Program-made: the position numbers and the translations under genes
NCBI GenBank assembly: GCA_017652345.1
Contig: JAGCBE010000292.1
Coordinates: 7,317-71,316, forward strand
Length of the DNA stretch: 64,000 bases
Direction of reading: 5' to 3'
From: Methanobrevibacter sp.
GTDB lineage: Archaea > Methanobacteriota > Methanobacteria > Methanobacteriales > Methanobacteriaceae
In this document: one piece after another, positions 30,092 to 39,474 of the stretch
Layout of the letters: every line of letters begins with the position of its first letter
Numbering within the stretch: the first letter of the stretch is position 1
The notes under the pieces: model-generated
The model's database searches: none
Seen by the model: only the letters and a program-made list of their open reading frames with translations
What the model was told of the DNA's origin: nothing

Positions 30092-31393
30092 ATGTATGTA
30101 GTAACAATGGGCGTTATTAACAAAAATCTAACTTTATTAAAAGAAGAAAAAACTGCTGAATATAGGAGTGGTTCTTTAAATATTGATAAGGTCGTTTTTA
30201 ATTTTAGTGGTTCTGAATGGGAAGGACTAACAAAAATTGCTGTATTTGTTACTGAATCTGGCGATGTTATAGATGTTCCTTTAATAGGAAACTATTGCGT
30301 TATTCCAAGAGAAGCATATATAACGAGTCACACAGATTTAAGAGATGTGGATTTTTATTATGATATAGCGGTTGGAGTTTATGGTCAGTATATTGATTCA
30401 GAAACAAACAAGATTACAAAGATTTTACCTACAAATTTAGTAAGGCGTAAAGTAAGATTGGGTTCTTATCTCCCTGGTGTAACGCCAAGTGATTTGCCAA
30501 CTGCTGAACAATGGCAGTTATATATAGATGAAGTAGGTAGATTAGCAACAGAAGCTAAGAATGAAGCTGATAGGGCAGCAGAAATTAAGGCAGATGTTGA
30601 AGAGATACAGCAAGAATTGAATGAGTTAGCAGAAGAAATGAGAGGACTAGAGGCAAATGCTCAAGGCTATGCAAACAATGCACATAGTTCAATGCTTGGC
30701 GCGGAATCATTTGCAAATAACTCTAGTAACTTTGCTAATGACGCTAGTAATTTTGCTAATAATGCAAGTTTATATGCTAATGCTTCTTATGGATTTTCTA
30801 ATAATGCTTCTAATTATGCAAATAGTGCACAAGAAGCGAGCAACCTTGCTTCTCAATATGCGAATAATTCTTCTGGATGGGCGAACAATGCTGCAAATTA
30901 TGCTGGTAATTCGGCTAATTGGGCGAACCAAGCAAAGATTTATATGGAAAATGCGTCTAATTCGGCTAATCGTTCCGCTGATTATGCACAAAATTCATCA
31001 AACTTTGCGAACAATGCTCATAGCGAAGCGCTTAATGCAACTAATGCGGCTAATAATGCCAGAAATTCAGCAAACAGCGCTTCAAACTATGCAAATAATG
31101 CTTATGGATGGGCTAATGTGGCTTCTAATTATGCAAACAATGCGTCTAATTGGGCTAATGCTTCATCTAACTATGCTAACTCTTCAAAAGAATATAGCGA
31201 AGATTCACAAGAGATTAAAGATGATGTTGTTGAAATCTATAATGAAATATATGACATATCAAGTGCGAGAATGTTTGCTGCTTTTGATGTTAACTACGCA
31301 AACGGAGATTTAATTATGACTACAGTACAAAGTTTAGGCAACTTAGGTTTTGCCTTAGATTCAGACGGAAATTTAGTTGTTGAACTAAGTTAG
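30092..31393 (+). CDS. Tail fibre with BppU-like N-terminus and Asn/Ala repeat shaft
   Basis: A 433-residue protein. Residues 1-125 (GSLNIDKVVFNFSGSEWEGL, then LPTNLVRRKVRLGSYLPG) resemble BppU-type baseplate upper domains. Residues ~150-365 are a heptad-like series of NASNYANNA/NSANWANQA units (about 25 repeats) predicted to make a long coiled shaft. A short globular end follows. Repeats are also visible at the DNA level as runs of aat/gct/tat words. Confidence 0.65.
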   Translation: MYVVTMGVINKNLTLLKEEKTAEYRSGSLNIDKVVFNFSGSEWEGLTKIAVFVTESGDVIDVPLIGNYCVIPREAYITSHTDLRDVDFYYDIAVGVYGQYIDSETNKITKILPTNLVRRKVRLGSYLPGVTPSDLPTAEQWQLYIDEVGRLATEAKNEADRAAEIKADVEEIQQELNELAEEMRGLEANAQGYANNAHSSMLGAESFANNSSNFANDASNFANNASLYANASYGFSNNASNYANSAQEASNLASQYANNSSGWANNAANYAGNSANWANQAKIYMENASNSANRSADYAQNSSNFANNAHSEALNATNAANNARNSANSASNYANNAYGWANVASNYANNASNWANASSNYANSSKEYSEDSQEIKDDVVEIYNEIYDISSARMFAAFDVNYANGDLIMTTVQSLGNLGFALDSDGNLVVELS

Positions 31394-31408
31394 AAAGGAG
31401 GAAGATAA

Positions 31409-33772
31409 ATGTCACAAAGCACAGTAATCGGTAAAGTTGCCATTACGCCACAAGGGGAGTTTTTGCTTGGAACTGCATATTCAAGGCTTTCAGTTGTTTC
31501 TTATCAAGGAAGCTCTTATATAGCGATTCAAGACAATCAAAATGTGCCAGTTTCAGATACTTCTAACTGGTATTTATTGGCTTCAAAAGGTAACGGCATA
31601 GCAAGTATAGTTTTGCAGTCAACTAGTGGCAATACCTCTACATATAGAATAACATATGATGATAATACTTATTTTGATTTTGATATACATAATGGTCCGG
31701 ATCAGACTTCTGATCTTGAGAATGATGGTGAAGATGGCGAAAATCCTTTTATAACAAAAGAAGTGAATAATTTAGAAAATTATGAGTTAAAAGGCAATGT
31801 TGGCACTACATTAGAAATGTCGATGAATAACTCTACTTATGTTATTACATTAGCTTTGAAGAACTATGCTGGAACGGCTTTGGTAACAAAGACAATTGAT
31901 TTACCATTAGAGGGGGATATAGTTAATGGTTCTTACTCTGGTGGAACATTAACATTAACAAAGCGTAATAATCAGACAATACAATTGGCATTAAGTGATT
32001 TAGTTCCTGATACAAGAACAATTGCAGGTTTGGGTTTAGATGAAGACATAACGGCTGCTGCACTTATTGAAGCTATTGGTGTTTATACTCAAGATGAAGT
32101 TGACACACTTCTTGAGCCTATCAGACAGGATATTGAATTTTTAGAAAGCAATTATGATACAGACACAGCAACAGGAGATAATATACGCATAACGGACAGT
32201 TTAAATGGATATATTGGGAATGTAAAAGTAGGTGGTAATGCGAGTCAGGCTAGTTATACTGGGAAAAACTTATTGCAAGGTTCTCCTTGGTCGTTAGCCA
32301 CAAGCGGGATGGGCTATCCAGAGTTAGTAAACTTTGGTGTAATAATTAATGACAGTGATAATAATAATGTAAGTTTTACTTCGTCCGAAACATACAAAGG
32401 AGTAATGAGTAATTTAATCCCTGTAACATCAGGGACGTCGTATACACTATCATTTAGTAGTTCTGCAATTACTAACAGATTATTTATCGAGCAATATAAT
32501 TCTAGTCAGGAAAGAGTTTCTACGCTTAACCAAAACCTTACGCCTACTACGCAAACAGTAACCGCTTCTCAAGATGGTTATATAAGAGTAGCCTTCACTA
32601 ACACTACAGCAGGTTCTTTTGAAATCAATAATATTCAACTTGAAGAAGGTTCGGAAGCAACTTCATACGAGCCTTATGTTGGTGGTTTGCCTTCCCCGTC
32701 ACCATATTACCCTCAAGATATTAAGGTGGTAACTGGAGATGTTACGATTAAAGATTTTTCAAACAATCTTTTAGATGGTGATAACCCAGACGTTTTGAAT
32801 AATGCTACAGAGCGATTGAAAGATGGAATAATTACTATATCCTCTAACATTACAAACGTAAATCCTAACGCTATTTGGATTTTTGACGTAAAGGAAAATG
32901 ACGTATTTAGGATGAACGCTGTTATACTTGATATCAACGGTAAGATTGCCATTCAAACATACAGCAACAATACTTGGGGAGATTATAGTGACAAAACTTA
33001 TATAAACGGTACATCTATTAGCTCGATAGAAAAAACAATTGTATCTGGTGTAACAAAAATAAGATTGCTAATTTATTCCAATAACACATTAACAACAGGC
33101 GCTACAACTTCAAGTTATAAAAACGTAGTTGTGACAATTAATAATAGCGATATGACTTATACTCCTTACAAATCAATGACACAAACATTATCATTAGGAT
33201 CAATAGAACTATGCAAAATACAAGATGATGCAGATTATATTTGGTATGACAATACAAATAATAAGTGGTACAAACATAAGGCAATTGGTAAGGCAACTAT
33301 TTCTGCTCCATCTGCTATAACAGTTTATCAAGGGCAATATTGGGCATCAATTGGCAAACCACTAGATAGTGCTATGTATAATAAATTTAGTGCTATAAGA
33401 ATTCTATGCGAGTGCGCACATTATTCTACCAATAATACGGAGAGATTTTCATATAGAAATACCGCAGCTACATCATGGGGAATTATGTTGGATAGCACCG
33501 ATACAATTGAAGATATTGCGCCAAAAATTAATGGAAAAACATACTACTATCAATTACTAAATCCTGTTGAAGAAGAAATAACAGACACAACGTTAATTGG
33601 ACAGCTTAATAATTTAAGAAAATTCCAAACATATAAGAATATAACAATAATAACAGTAACGCCAGCATCTGGAAATCCTGCAATCTTAGAAGTAACTTAT
33701 TGGGTAGACGAATATATGTCTTTAAACGATAGAGTAACTGCTCTTGAAAATAGGGTAGCATTACTAGAATAG
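31409..33772 (+). CDS. Long tail fibre/receptor-binding protein A
   Basis: A 787-residue protein with strong AAAGGAGG RBS. It begins with a short binding module (IGKVAITPQGEFLLGTAYSR) of the carbohydrate-binding-like type also found at 25523-27131. Fibre shaft segments (EVNNLENYELKGN) and beta-sandwich domains follow (TSGTSYTLSFSSS, IQLEEGSEATSYEPYVGG). It ends in a trimerising coiled coil (LNDRVTALENRVALLE). Paralogous to the next gene. Confidence 0.65.
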   Translation: MSQSTVIGKVAITPQGEFLLGTAYSRLSVVSYQGSSYIAIQDNQNVPVSDTSNWYLLASKGNGIASIVLQSTSGNTSTYRITYDDNTYFDFDIHNGPDQTSDLENDGEDGENPFITKEVNNLENYELKGNVGTTLEMSMNNSTYVITLALKNYAGTALVTKTIDLPLEGDIVNGSYSGGTLTLTKRNNQTIQLALSDLVPDTRTIAGLGLDEDITAAALIEAIGVYTQDEVDTLLEPIRQDIEFLESNYDTDTATGDNIRITDSLNGYIGNVKVGGNASQASYTGKNLLQGSPWSLATSGMGYPELVNFGVIINDSDNNNVSFTSSETYKGVMSNLIPVTSGTSYTLSFSSSAITNRLFIEQYNSSQERVSTLNQNLTPTTQTVTASQDGYIRVAFTNTTAGSFEINNIQLEEGSEATSYEPYVGGLPSPSPYYPQDIKVVTGDVTIKDFSNNLLDGDNPDVLNNATERLKDGIITISSNITNVNPNAIWIFDVKENDVFRMNAVILDINGKIAIQTYSNNTWGDYSDKTYINGTSISSIEKTIVSGVTKIRLLIYSNNTLTTGATTSSYKNVVVTINNSDMTYTPYKSMTQTLSLGSIELCKIQDDADYIWYDNTNNKWYKHKAIGKATISAPSAITVYQGQYWASIGKPLDSAMYNKFSAIRILCECAHYSTNNTERFSYRNTAATSWGIMLDSTDTIEDIAPKINGKTYYYQLLNPVEEEITDTTLIGQLNNLRKFQTYKNITIITVTPASGNPAILEVTYWVDEYMSLNDRVTALENRVALLE

Positions 33773-33793
33773 TTTCATTAAAAGGAGGAAAAT

Positions 33794-36163
33794 ATGAGTG
33801 AAATTATAATTGGAAAAGTTAGCCTTTCTCCTTGCGGTGAATTTCAATTTGGCACATTTTATAAAAGATTGTCAGTTATAAATTATTTAGGCAGCTATTA
33901 TGTAGCTGCCAAAGATAATCAAAGTGTTTTGCCGACTGTTTATGGAACTTGGTTTCCTATATCAGAAGTTTGCAATACTATTGAGAATATAGTTCTTGTT
34001 TCAACTTCTGGAAATACATCGACTTATAGAATAAACTTTACTAATGGCGACTACTTTGATTTTGAAATAGAAAACAATTTAGTAACAAAAACTAGTGAGA
34101 TTACAAATGATAGCGGATTTATCACTTCGCAAGTTGATGATTTAACGAACTATATAACAAAAGATTTATCTGGCTCATCAATTGAGTTTACTTTTAATAG
34201 CTCGACTTATGTTATTACGGTTAAATTGCTTAATTCCGAAGGTAATGTTATTAGCACGCAAACAGTTTCTTTGCCTTTAAGTAGTACGATAGTTGGCGCT
34301 ACATATCAAAACGCAACCGTAATTTTGTCAACAAGGGGAGGATCAACTATTAATGTGTCTATTAATGACATTGTTCCAACCTCGCGTAAGATTGCTGAGC
34401 TTGGACTAAATCAAAATATCGGCGCTAATGATTTAGCAGCCGCCTTAGGTATTTATACATCTACACAGATAGATAATATAATCGACCCAATGCAAGAAGA
34501 GCTAATTTTAATGGAAAGCAACTTTGATAAGATGGAGGCTCATATTGTTGGCAATGGTCAACTAACTGATAGTTTAAATGGTGGTACGGAAAGTCACTCT
34601 ATTAGCGGAAATACAACACAAGAAACTACTACTGGAGCAAATAAATTTAGTATTAATTGGTTTCAACCAAGAGAAACAAACGGAATAACTGCTACAATAG
34701 TTGATGACCATATTGTGCTAAACGGTAAAGCTACTGGTAATGTTTATATTAACTTCTTAATACCAGAAAATACATTTGCTGATGCATACGTCTATATGTA
34801 TATTAAAAGCGATGCCGTATTTAACAATGTGCATATAAACGATACAGGTTCTTCTGGTAGTGGTTCATTAAATATTACTCCTTCAACTTCGTGGACTAAA
34901 ACTGTTATGAATATTCATGTATCAACAGGAGGATATATATTTGTTGCAACAGATGTTCAATTAACAAATTGTAAAGTTTATTTTGACGTTAGGGAAAGCA
35001 ACATAGATATAACGGATTTTGTATACGAGCCATACACAGGAGGACAGCCTAGCCCTTCGCCATCATATCCACAGAATATAGTAGATGTAACAGGAACACA
35101 GACAATTTATGGTAGTAATAAGAATTTGTTTAATACAGAAAATATTTCACCATCAACAGCCCAGGGAGTATCAATCACGGCTATTAATGATAATAAATTA
35201 GTTGTGAGCAATAGTATTGCTGGCGCATATAGATATGGTAATGTCACAATTAATGGATTAAAGAAAAACACAAATTACACATTTAGGGCAAAGTACATAA
35301 ATTCTAATACTAGTGTTACAACATTATGGGTATCAGTAGTAAATGGAGCTGCCACAGAAACTATATTTAATAATTCATATATTAGCAACCAATCGTTTAC
35401 TTTTAATTCAGGTGATGAAACAAGCATAATAATACGACCACATTGTACTGTGAGCTCTGTAACAAATTCTGCTACTTGGTATGATATTCAACTTGAAGAA
35501 GGCTCAACTGCAACTTCATATGAGCCACATAAAGGTAAAACTGTAACATTAACTTTACCAGAAGGAATGGAATTGTGTAAAATTGGGAATCATGTAGATT
35601 ACTTGTATAAGAACGAAACGGACGACAGGTGGTATATTCACAAGGAAATTGGGAAAAGAGTATTAAACGGTTCCGAAGATTGGTATGTAGATAGAGAAAC
35701 GTATAGATTTGACGGATTAAATGCAAAACCGTTTTCACTACCGTTTCCAGTTGATGCTCCGTTGGCAATATCGAGTCGTTTTATTTGGGGCAACGGCTCC
35801 GCAACAACTTTTGTTTATGGTTCAATGTGGTATGTAACGAATGGTACTACGTTTGTTGTCCAAAAAGATGAATCGCCTACGGCAGAAACATTGGAGACAT
35901 TTAAAACATGGTTATCTTCCAACAATGTAACTGTATGTTATCTTTTGGCAACTCAAACAGATACAAAAATAACAGATACAACATTATTAGAAGATTTAGA
36001 ACTTCTTAAACAACTTAAAACTTATAAATATATAACAAACATAAATATAACAAATAATAATGGAATAGCAACAATTTTAGACTTTATTTATTGGGGAAGT
36101 GATACCGCTGCGTTGCAAAATAGAGTTACAACTTTAGAGAGCCAAGTTGCTCTATTAGAATAA
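33794..36163 (+). CDS. Long tail fibre/receptor-binding protein B
   Basis: A 789-residue protein, paralog of the preceding gene: same N-terminal module (IGKVSLSPCGEFQFGTFYKR), the same NIQLEEG-type jelly-roll signature (DIQLEEGSTATSYEPH), the same end (LQNRVTTLESQVALLE). The middle differs. The pair may assemble as a heteromeric fibre or give two receptor specificities. Confidence 0.65.
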   Translation: MSEIIIGKVSLSPCGEFQFGTFYKRLSVINYLGSYYVAAKDNQSVLPTVYGTWFPISEVCNTIENIVLVSTSGNTSTYRINFTNGDYFDFEIENNLVTKTSEITNDSGFITSQVDDLTNYITKDLSGSSIEFTFNSSTYVITVKLLNSEGNVISTQTVSLPLSSTIVGATYQNATVILSTRGGSTINVSINDIVPTSRKIAELGLNQNIGANDLAAALGIYTSTQIDNIIDPMQEELILMESNFDKMEAHIVGNGQLTDSLNGGTESHSISGNTTQETTTGANKFSINWFQPRETNGITATIVDDHIVLNGKATGNVYINFLIPENTFADAYVYMYIKSDAVFNNVHINDTGSSGSGSLNITPSTSWTKTVMNIHVSTGGYIFVATDVQLTNCKVYFDVRESNIDITDFVYEPYTGGQPSPSPSYPQNIVDVTGTQTIYGSNKNLFNTENISPSTAQGVSITAINDNKLVVSNSIAGAYRYGNVTINGLKKNTNYTFRAKYINSNTSVTTLWVSVVNGAATETIFNNSYISNQSFTFNSGDETSIIIRPHCTVSSVTNSATWYDIQLEEGSTATSYEPHKGKTVTLTLPEGMELCKIGNHVDYLYKNETDDRWYIHKEIGKRVLNGSEDWYVDRETYRFDGLNAKPFSLPFPVDAPLAISSRFIWGNGSATTFVYGSMWYVTNGTTFVVQKDESPTAETLETFKTWLSSNNVTVCYLLATQTDTKITDTTLLEDLELLKQLKTYKYITNINITNNNGIATILDFIYWGSDTAALQNRVTTLESQVALLE

Positions 36164-36176
36164 GGAGATGATAATA

Positions 36177-36449
36177 ATGGTTAAACAAACTATAATTGAG
36201 AAAAAGAGCGAGAGAAAGAAAAAGGCTATTTATTATATGGTTCAAAGCGGAGAAATGTCGGTTGCTTATGCTTTGAGTGAAATTGAAAGACTTAATGATG
36301 AGGGTAAATTACTAGACAGAGATTATGAAGAATTGGCTGAATATTTAGAGGGATTGCTTCCGGTTGACCTTTATGGCAATGTTGGAGAATCCGAAGACGA
36401 AGAGCAACCAGAAGAAGGCTTGTTAGAAGAAAATAACCCAATTCAATAA
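36177..36449 (+). CDS. Small acidic hypothetical protein
   Basis: A 90-residue protein; ATG 36177 has proper spacing from AAGGAGATG, whereas the ATG nine bases earlier overlaps the RBS. Basic N-terminus, helical core (VAYALSEIERLNDEGKLL), very acidic tail (ESEDEEQPEEGLLEE). Function unknown. Confidence 0.45.
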   Translation: MVKQTIIEKKSERKKKAIYYMVQSGEMSVAYALSEIERLNDEGKLLDRDYEELAEYLEGLLPVDLYGNVGESEDEEQPEEGLLEENNPIQ

Positions 36450-36479
36450 TGTTAAGATTGACTTTTAAGGAGGTGCAAA

Positions 36480-37454
36480 ATGTCGCATCGAGTTTGTTAT
36501 CCTATGACTACGGTTGAAGAGAGGTTTATTGTTAATGTAACTACGCCGAGTGGTGGACTAAAACCAGGAGATGTCGTTGTTGTCAACACAATAGACAGCG
36601 ATATTCCAAATAACTTTAGTCAATATATAGCGACGAAGCCTACGAAAGCATTGTTGCCAACAGAAGATTTAGGAATAGTAATTTCAGGTGCTAATTTTGA
36701 TGAACTAATCGATGGTCGTTATCCTAACGGCAATCCAGATTATACACAATATGAATATTTTGCAGGACATAGTGCGCCAGTTTTGTTACTTGAACCTAGA
36801 ATTAAATTTTATATTTCAGACGACTGTTTAGATAGTGCGCCAACAGTCAACCAATATTTGTACGGACAAAATAATTCAAATACGCTTACAAAAGGAGACG
36901 ATGTCCCAACTACAAATTTAACAGTTGCTAAAGTCCAAGCTAAGTTAAATTTTAGATTAGGCGGAATATTTGGTGGAGAATTTACTACTGGCAATGTTTG
37001 TATGGTATTGCCATATGTAGATGTGGTCGATTATTATACAGTAACTTTTGATACTGATGGAGGAAGCTCAATTGATAGTCAATTAGTTATAGAGGGCAGA
37101 AAAGCAACCAGACCAGAGACCGATCCAACTAAGAGTGGCTATGTATTTAAAAATTGGTATGCTGATGAAGAGCTTACAACATTATTTGATTTTGATAGCG
37201 AGATTGAGACAAACACAACTGTATATGCTAAATGGGCTGAATTATTTACTGTTACATTTAATTCAAATGGCGGTTCTGAGGTTGCAAGCCAATCTGTTGA
37301 GGATGGAACTTTGGCTACTGAGCCAGAAACCCCAACAAAAGACGACTACACATTTGACGGGTGGTACAAAGAAGATGCCCTTACAACGGAATTTGATTTT
37401 ACAACAGATGTTATCACCGAGGACACAACTCTTTATGCAAAATGGGCGGAATAA
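36480..37454 (+). CDS. Decoration-like protein copy 2 fused to two InlB-type repeats
   Basis: A 324-residue protein. Residues 1-180 parallel the protein at 4750-5304 over its whole length (RVCYPMT, GGLKPGDVVVVNTID, NFRLGGIFGGEF, GNVCMVLPY). Residues ~185-250 and ~255-324 are two copies of the InlB B-repeat/Listeria-Bacteroides beta-grasp repeat (YTVTFDTDGGSSIDSQ ... TTVYAKWAE; FTVTFNSNGGSEVASQ ... TTLYAKWAE). Such repeats bind surfaces or mucus-like glycans. It lies last in the late operon just before the terminator. It likely decorates the head with adhesive domains. Confidence 0.75.
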   Translation: MSHRVCYPMTTVEERFIVNVTTPSGGLKPGDVVVVNTIDSDIPNNFSQYIATKPTKALLPTEDLGIVISGANFDELIDGRYPNGNPDYTQYEYFAGHSAPVLLLEPRIKFYISDDCLDSAPTVNQYLYGQNNSNTLTKGDDVPTTNLTVAKVQAKLNFRLGGIFGGEFTTGNVCMVLPYVDVVDYYTVTFDTDGGSSIDSQLVIEGRKATRPETDPTKSGYVFKNWYADEELTTLFDFDSEIETNTTVYAKWAELFTVTFNSNGGSEVASQSVEDGTLATEPETPTKDDYTFDGWYKEDALTTEFDFTTDVITEDTTLYAKWAE

Positions 37455-37482
37455 AAGAGAGCTATATGCTCTCTTTTTTTTT
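37453..37482. terminator. Bidirectional terminator between convergent gene blocks
   Basis: AAAAGAGAGC (37453-37462) pairs with GCTCTCTTTT (37468-37477) around TATAT, with an A-run on the left and a T-run on the right, so it works on both strands. It closes the + strand late block and the - strand early block. Confidence 0.9.
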
Positions 37483-37821
37483 AGCAAAAATGTCTTCTTT
37501 CTGCGCCTCTGTAAAATAGTGTTTTGCAATAAAGTCTTTGTTTTTACGCAAAAATGGTATTTTTAGTATGTTTGGATCCATTTCTTTCCCTTCTATAAAC
37601 CCATTCATTAGTAACAAATCTCGCGCCATTAAGTCGATCATTTTTCTGTATGTATGTTTAATATTGTGTTGACTTTTTCTCCAATGTTCCATAAACTTTT
37701 CTGTGATTTCTTTATTGGAAAATTCTTTGATTATTTCATCAACTGTTAATTGTTCGTTTGTGCTCATAAATATAATAGCGTTACATAAATTATTAATTAA
37801 TTTTTTCTTTTTGTTCCACAT
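37462..37821 (-). CDS. Hypothetical protein
   Basis: A 119-residue, lysine-rich helical protein, last gene of the - strand block. RBS AGGAGG at good spacing; this RBS begins at the stop codon produced by the +1 reading of the upstream ClpP-like gene. Its own stop overlaps the terminator. Not recognised. Confidence 0.5.
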   Translation of the reverse strand: MWNKKKKLINNLCNAIIFMSTNEQLTVDEIIKEFSNKEITEKFMEHWRKSQHNIKHTYRKMIDLMARDLLLMNGFIEGKEMDPNILKIPFLRKNKDFIAKHYFTEAQKEDIFAKKKESI

Positions 37822-37830
37822 ATTTGCCTC

Positions 37831-38503
37831 CTAAACAATAATGTCTCCCCAATCAGGGCATTCAAATTTATTTGTTGCGAATCCGAAGGTTAATTGCTTC
37901 ATCTGCGTCCATATAAAAGTCTATTTTCTTTTCTCTAATTTCTTTTAATTGTTTTGTTTTCATCAATGTCCTTTGCTTCACATAATCCTCTATTTTTTGT
38001 TGCTCTTTTTGTAGATATGATTTCCACTCTTCTAAATCTTGTAATTTACCATTGTTTCCAGCAGATAAATCGTGGTACATAAGTGTTGTATGTTGGAACA
38101 CATATCTGACGCTGCCTGCCAAAAATATTTTAAGAGCAGCGCTTGCTGTTAGTCCAATCGCATAAGTATAGATAGGTATTGGACTTGTTAGCATATAGTC
38201 AATTAAACCCCACATATCGTGAATCGAACCTCCCCCGCTTTGTATATGTAGATTAATATGACCAATATCGTAGTTCCTTAAAATACTAGCGTCGTGGGTA
38301 ATATTTGTAAGCGCCGCAATTAGTTTTGTATTAACTTCACTTATACTTTCTGTTGTTATATCCCCCGCCAGATATATATTTCTGTCTCCAATAGTATATA
38401 CAGTAAGTCCGTTTTCGTTTTTAAGCAAATATGTCTTTTTTGTTTTTAGTTCGCTTCCGAATTGAATTTGCTCTGTTTTAATTACACCATCCTCTTTGAA
38501 CAT
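37831..38503 (-). CDS. ClpP-like serine protease, read through a +1 CGGA site near its C-terminus
   Basis: About 223 residues with +1 reading. ClpP fold: INLHIQSGGGSIHDMWGLID, catalytic Ser in IGLTASAALKIFL, catalytic His in LMYHDLSAG, and the C-terminal MDADEAINL. In zero frame the chain ends LRIRNK; with C-GGA it continues GFATNKFECPDWGDIIV and stops at 37831, adjacent to the next gene's RBS. EAxxLGFAT is how ClpP-type sequences normally proceed, which favours the +1 product. It may process capsid proteins or host proteins. Confidence 0.75.
37882..37885 (-). other. CGGA +1 decoding site 5 (ClpP-like protease)
   Basis: CTT CGG ATT in zero frame; C-GGA-TTC in +1. Codon 207. Both products are possible, but the +1 product matches the family better and ends exactly before the next RBS. 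Confidence 0.75.
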
Positions 38504-38524
38504 TATAATTTCTCCTCTCTTATT

Positions 38525-39167
38525 TTAAAGTAAGAAAGATAGCGACTTTTGTCTGTTAGTGCATATAATTCCTTTGCTTGGTACATTTGAAAGCATAGAT
38601 TGCGCGCTATAATTCTCTTTCGTTTGTTCGTCTATAACCTTGTTTATACCTAATACTGGTACAATCTCAATGTTATATTCTCTTAAAATGCAAGCCATTT
38701 CTTGTAGTGGTTGTTCTACGCCGTCAATATATAAGGCAAACGCTAATATTTTAGGCATTATATTATAATAATTTTTATTTTCTAAAACTTTTGCTTGCAA
38801 AATAACTTCATTTGCGTTATAATTCTTGCGTATGTCGGCTAATGATTGCCTGATTTTTGGGAAATTAGAGAAAACATATTCGCATTTTTCATTATCTTTA
38901 TTGTACGCGAAAAACTTAACAATAAAACCTCTTTTTACAATACAAAGGCTGACCGTTAGCCCACATACACTTTCCGTTAGATTAAATTGTAGTTTTTTAT
39001 CTCTAATTGTTTTGTTGGTAAGTTTAACCGGTATTATTGGTGGTATAAACCAGGCTGGTGGAGAATTTTCTGTCGGATAAAAGTCGTCTTTATATCCGCA
39101 ACATTTCAATTATTTTCTTTTGCGCACTTTCATATACACACCTGACAAACGCTTTAATATTGTTCAT
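38525..39167 (-). CDS. Hypothetical protein whose true start is revealed by a +1 CGGA site
   Basis: About 213 residues. The long downstream frame has no RBS at its beginning (only TTG). An ATG at 39167 with AAAGGATGAG upstream opens MNNIKAFVRCVYESAQKK, then reaches CGG followed by a stop; reading CGGA as one unit joins it to YKDDFYPTENSPPAWFIPPI. The body has an Asp/Lys-rich mixed fold and ALYIDGVEQPLQEM. No family recognised. It starts inside the upstream gene, a typical coupled arrangement. Confidence 0.65.
39095..39098 (-). other. CGGA +1 decoding site 6 (hypothetical protein)
   Basis: TTG CGG ATA TAA in zero frame stops after 25 codons from the well-placed ATG 39167; C-GGA-TAT opens the long frame. 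Codon 24. Confidence 0.8.
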
Positions 39168-39474
39168 CCCAACTCATCCTTTCTCCATATTTAAAATATA
39201 TGTCTCTTGTAAAGAACGGTATATCAATAATTTTTGTATTTCCAATTTTTGCATATTTATATTTTAGTAAATTTTTGTACGCCTCTTTATTAAAATGCTC
39301 TAAAAACATTTCCTCTGTAATTTGTTTTGATGTCATAAGTGGCTTGTTTGTATCTACTTCGCCAAAAAGGAAACTCCAATTTCTTGAAGTTGTTTTTTTA
39401 CAAAACTTTATAAATTTTTCTTCTGTAAACAAAAAAGTTTTTCCTTTAATTTGAACAACAAAAATATTATTCAT
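39154..39474 (-). CDS. Hypothetical protein
   Basis: A 106-residue basic protein beginning inside the end of the upstream gene; AAGGAG lies 13 bases before ATG. Starts with a beta hairpin (NIFVVQIKGKTFLFTEEKF) and continues helical. Unknown function. Confidence 0.45.
   Translation of the reverse strand: MNNIFVVQIKGKTFLFTEEKFIKFCKKTTSRNWSFLFGEVDTNKPLMTSKQITEEMFLEHFNKEAYKNLLKYKYAKIGNTKIIDIPFFTRDIYFKYGERMSWDEQY

Noticed and set aside
30657..31313. 218-residue Met/Leu-rich open frame inside the repeat fibre
   Set aside because: Alternate frame of the NASNYAN repeats; composition is an artefact of the repeat.
37135..37566. Open frame over the InlB repeats and terminator
   Set aside because: Frame shadow of the repeat protein; crosses a strong terminator.
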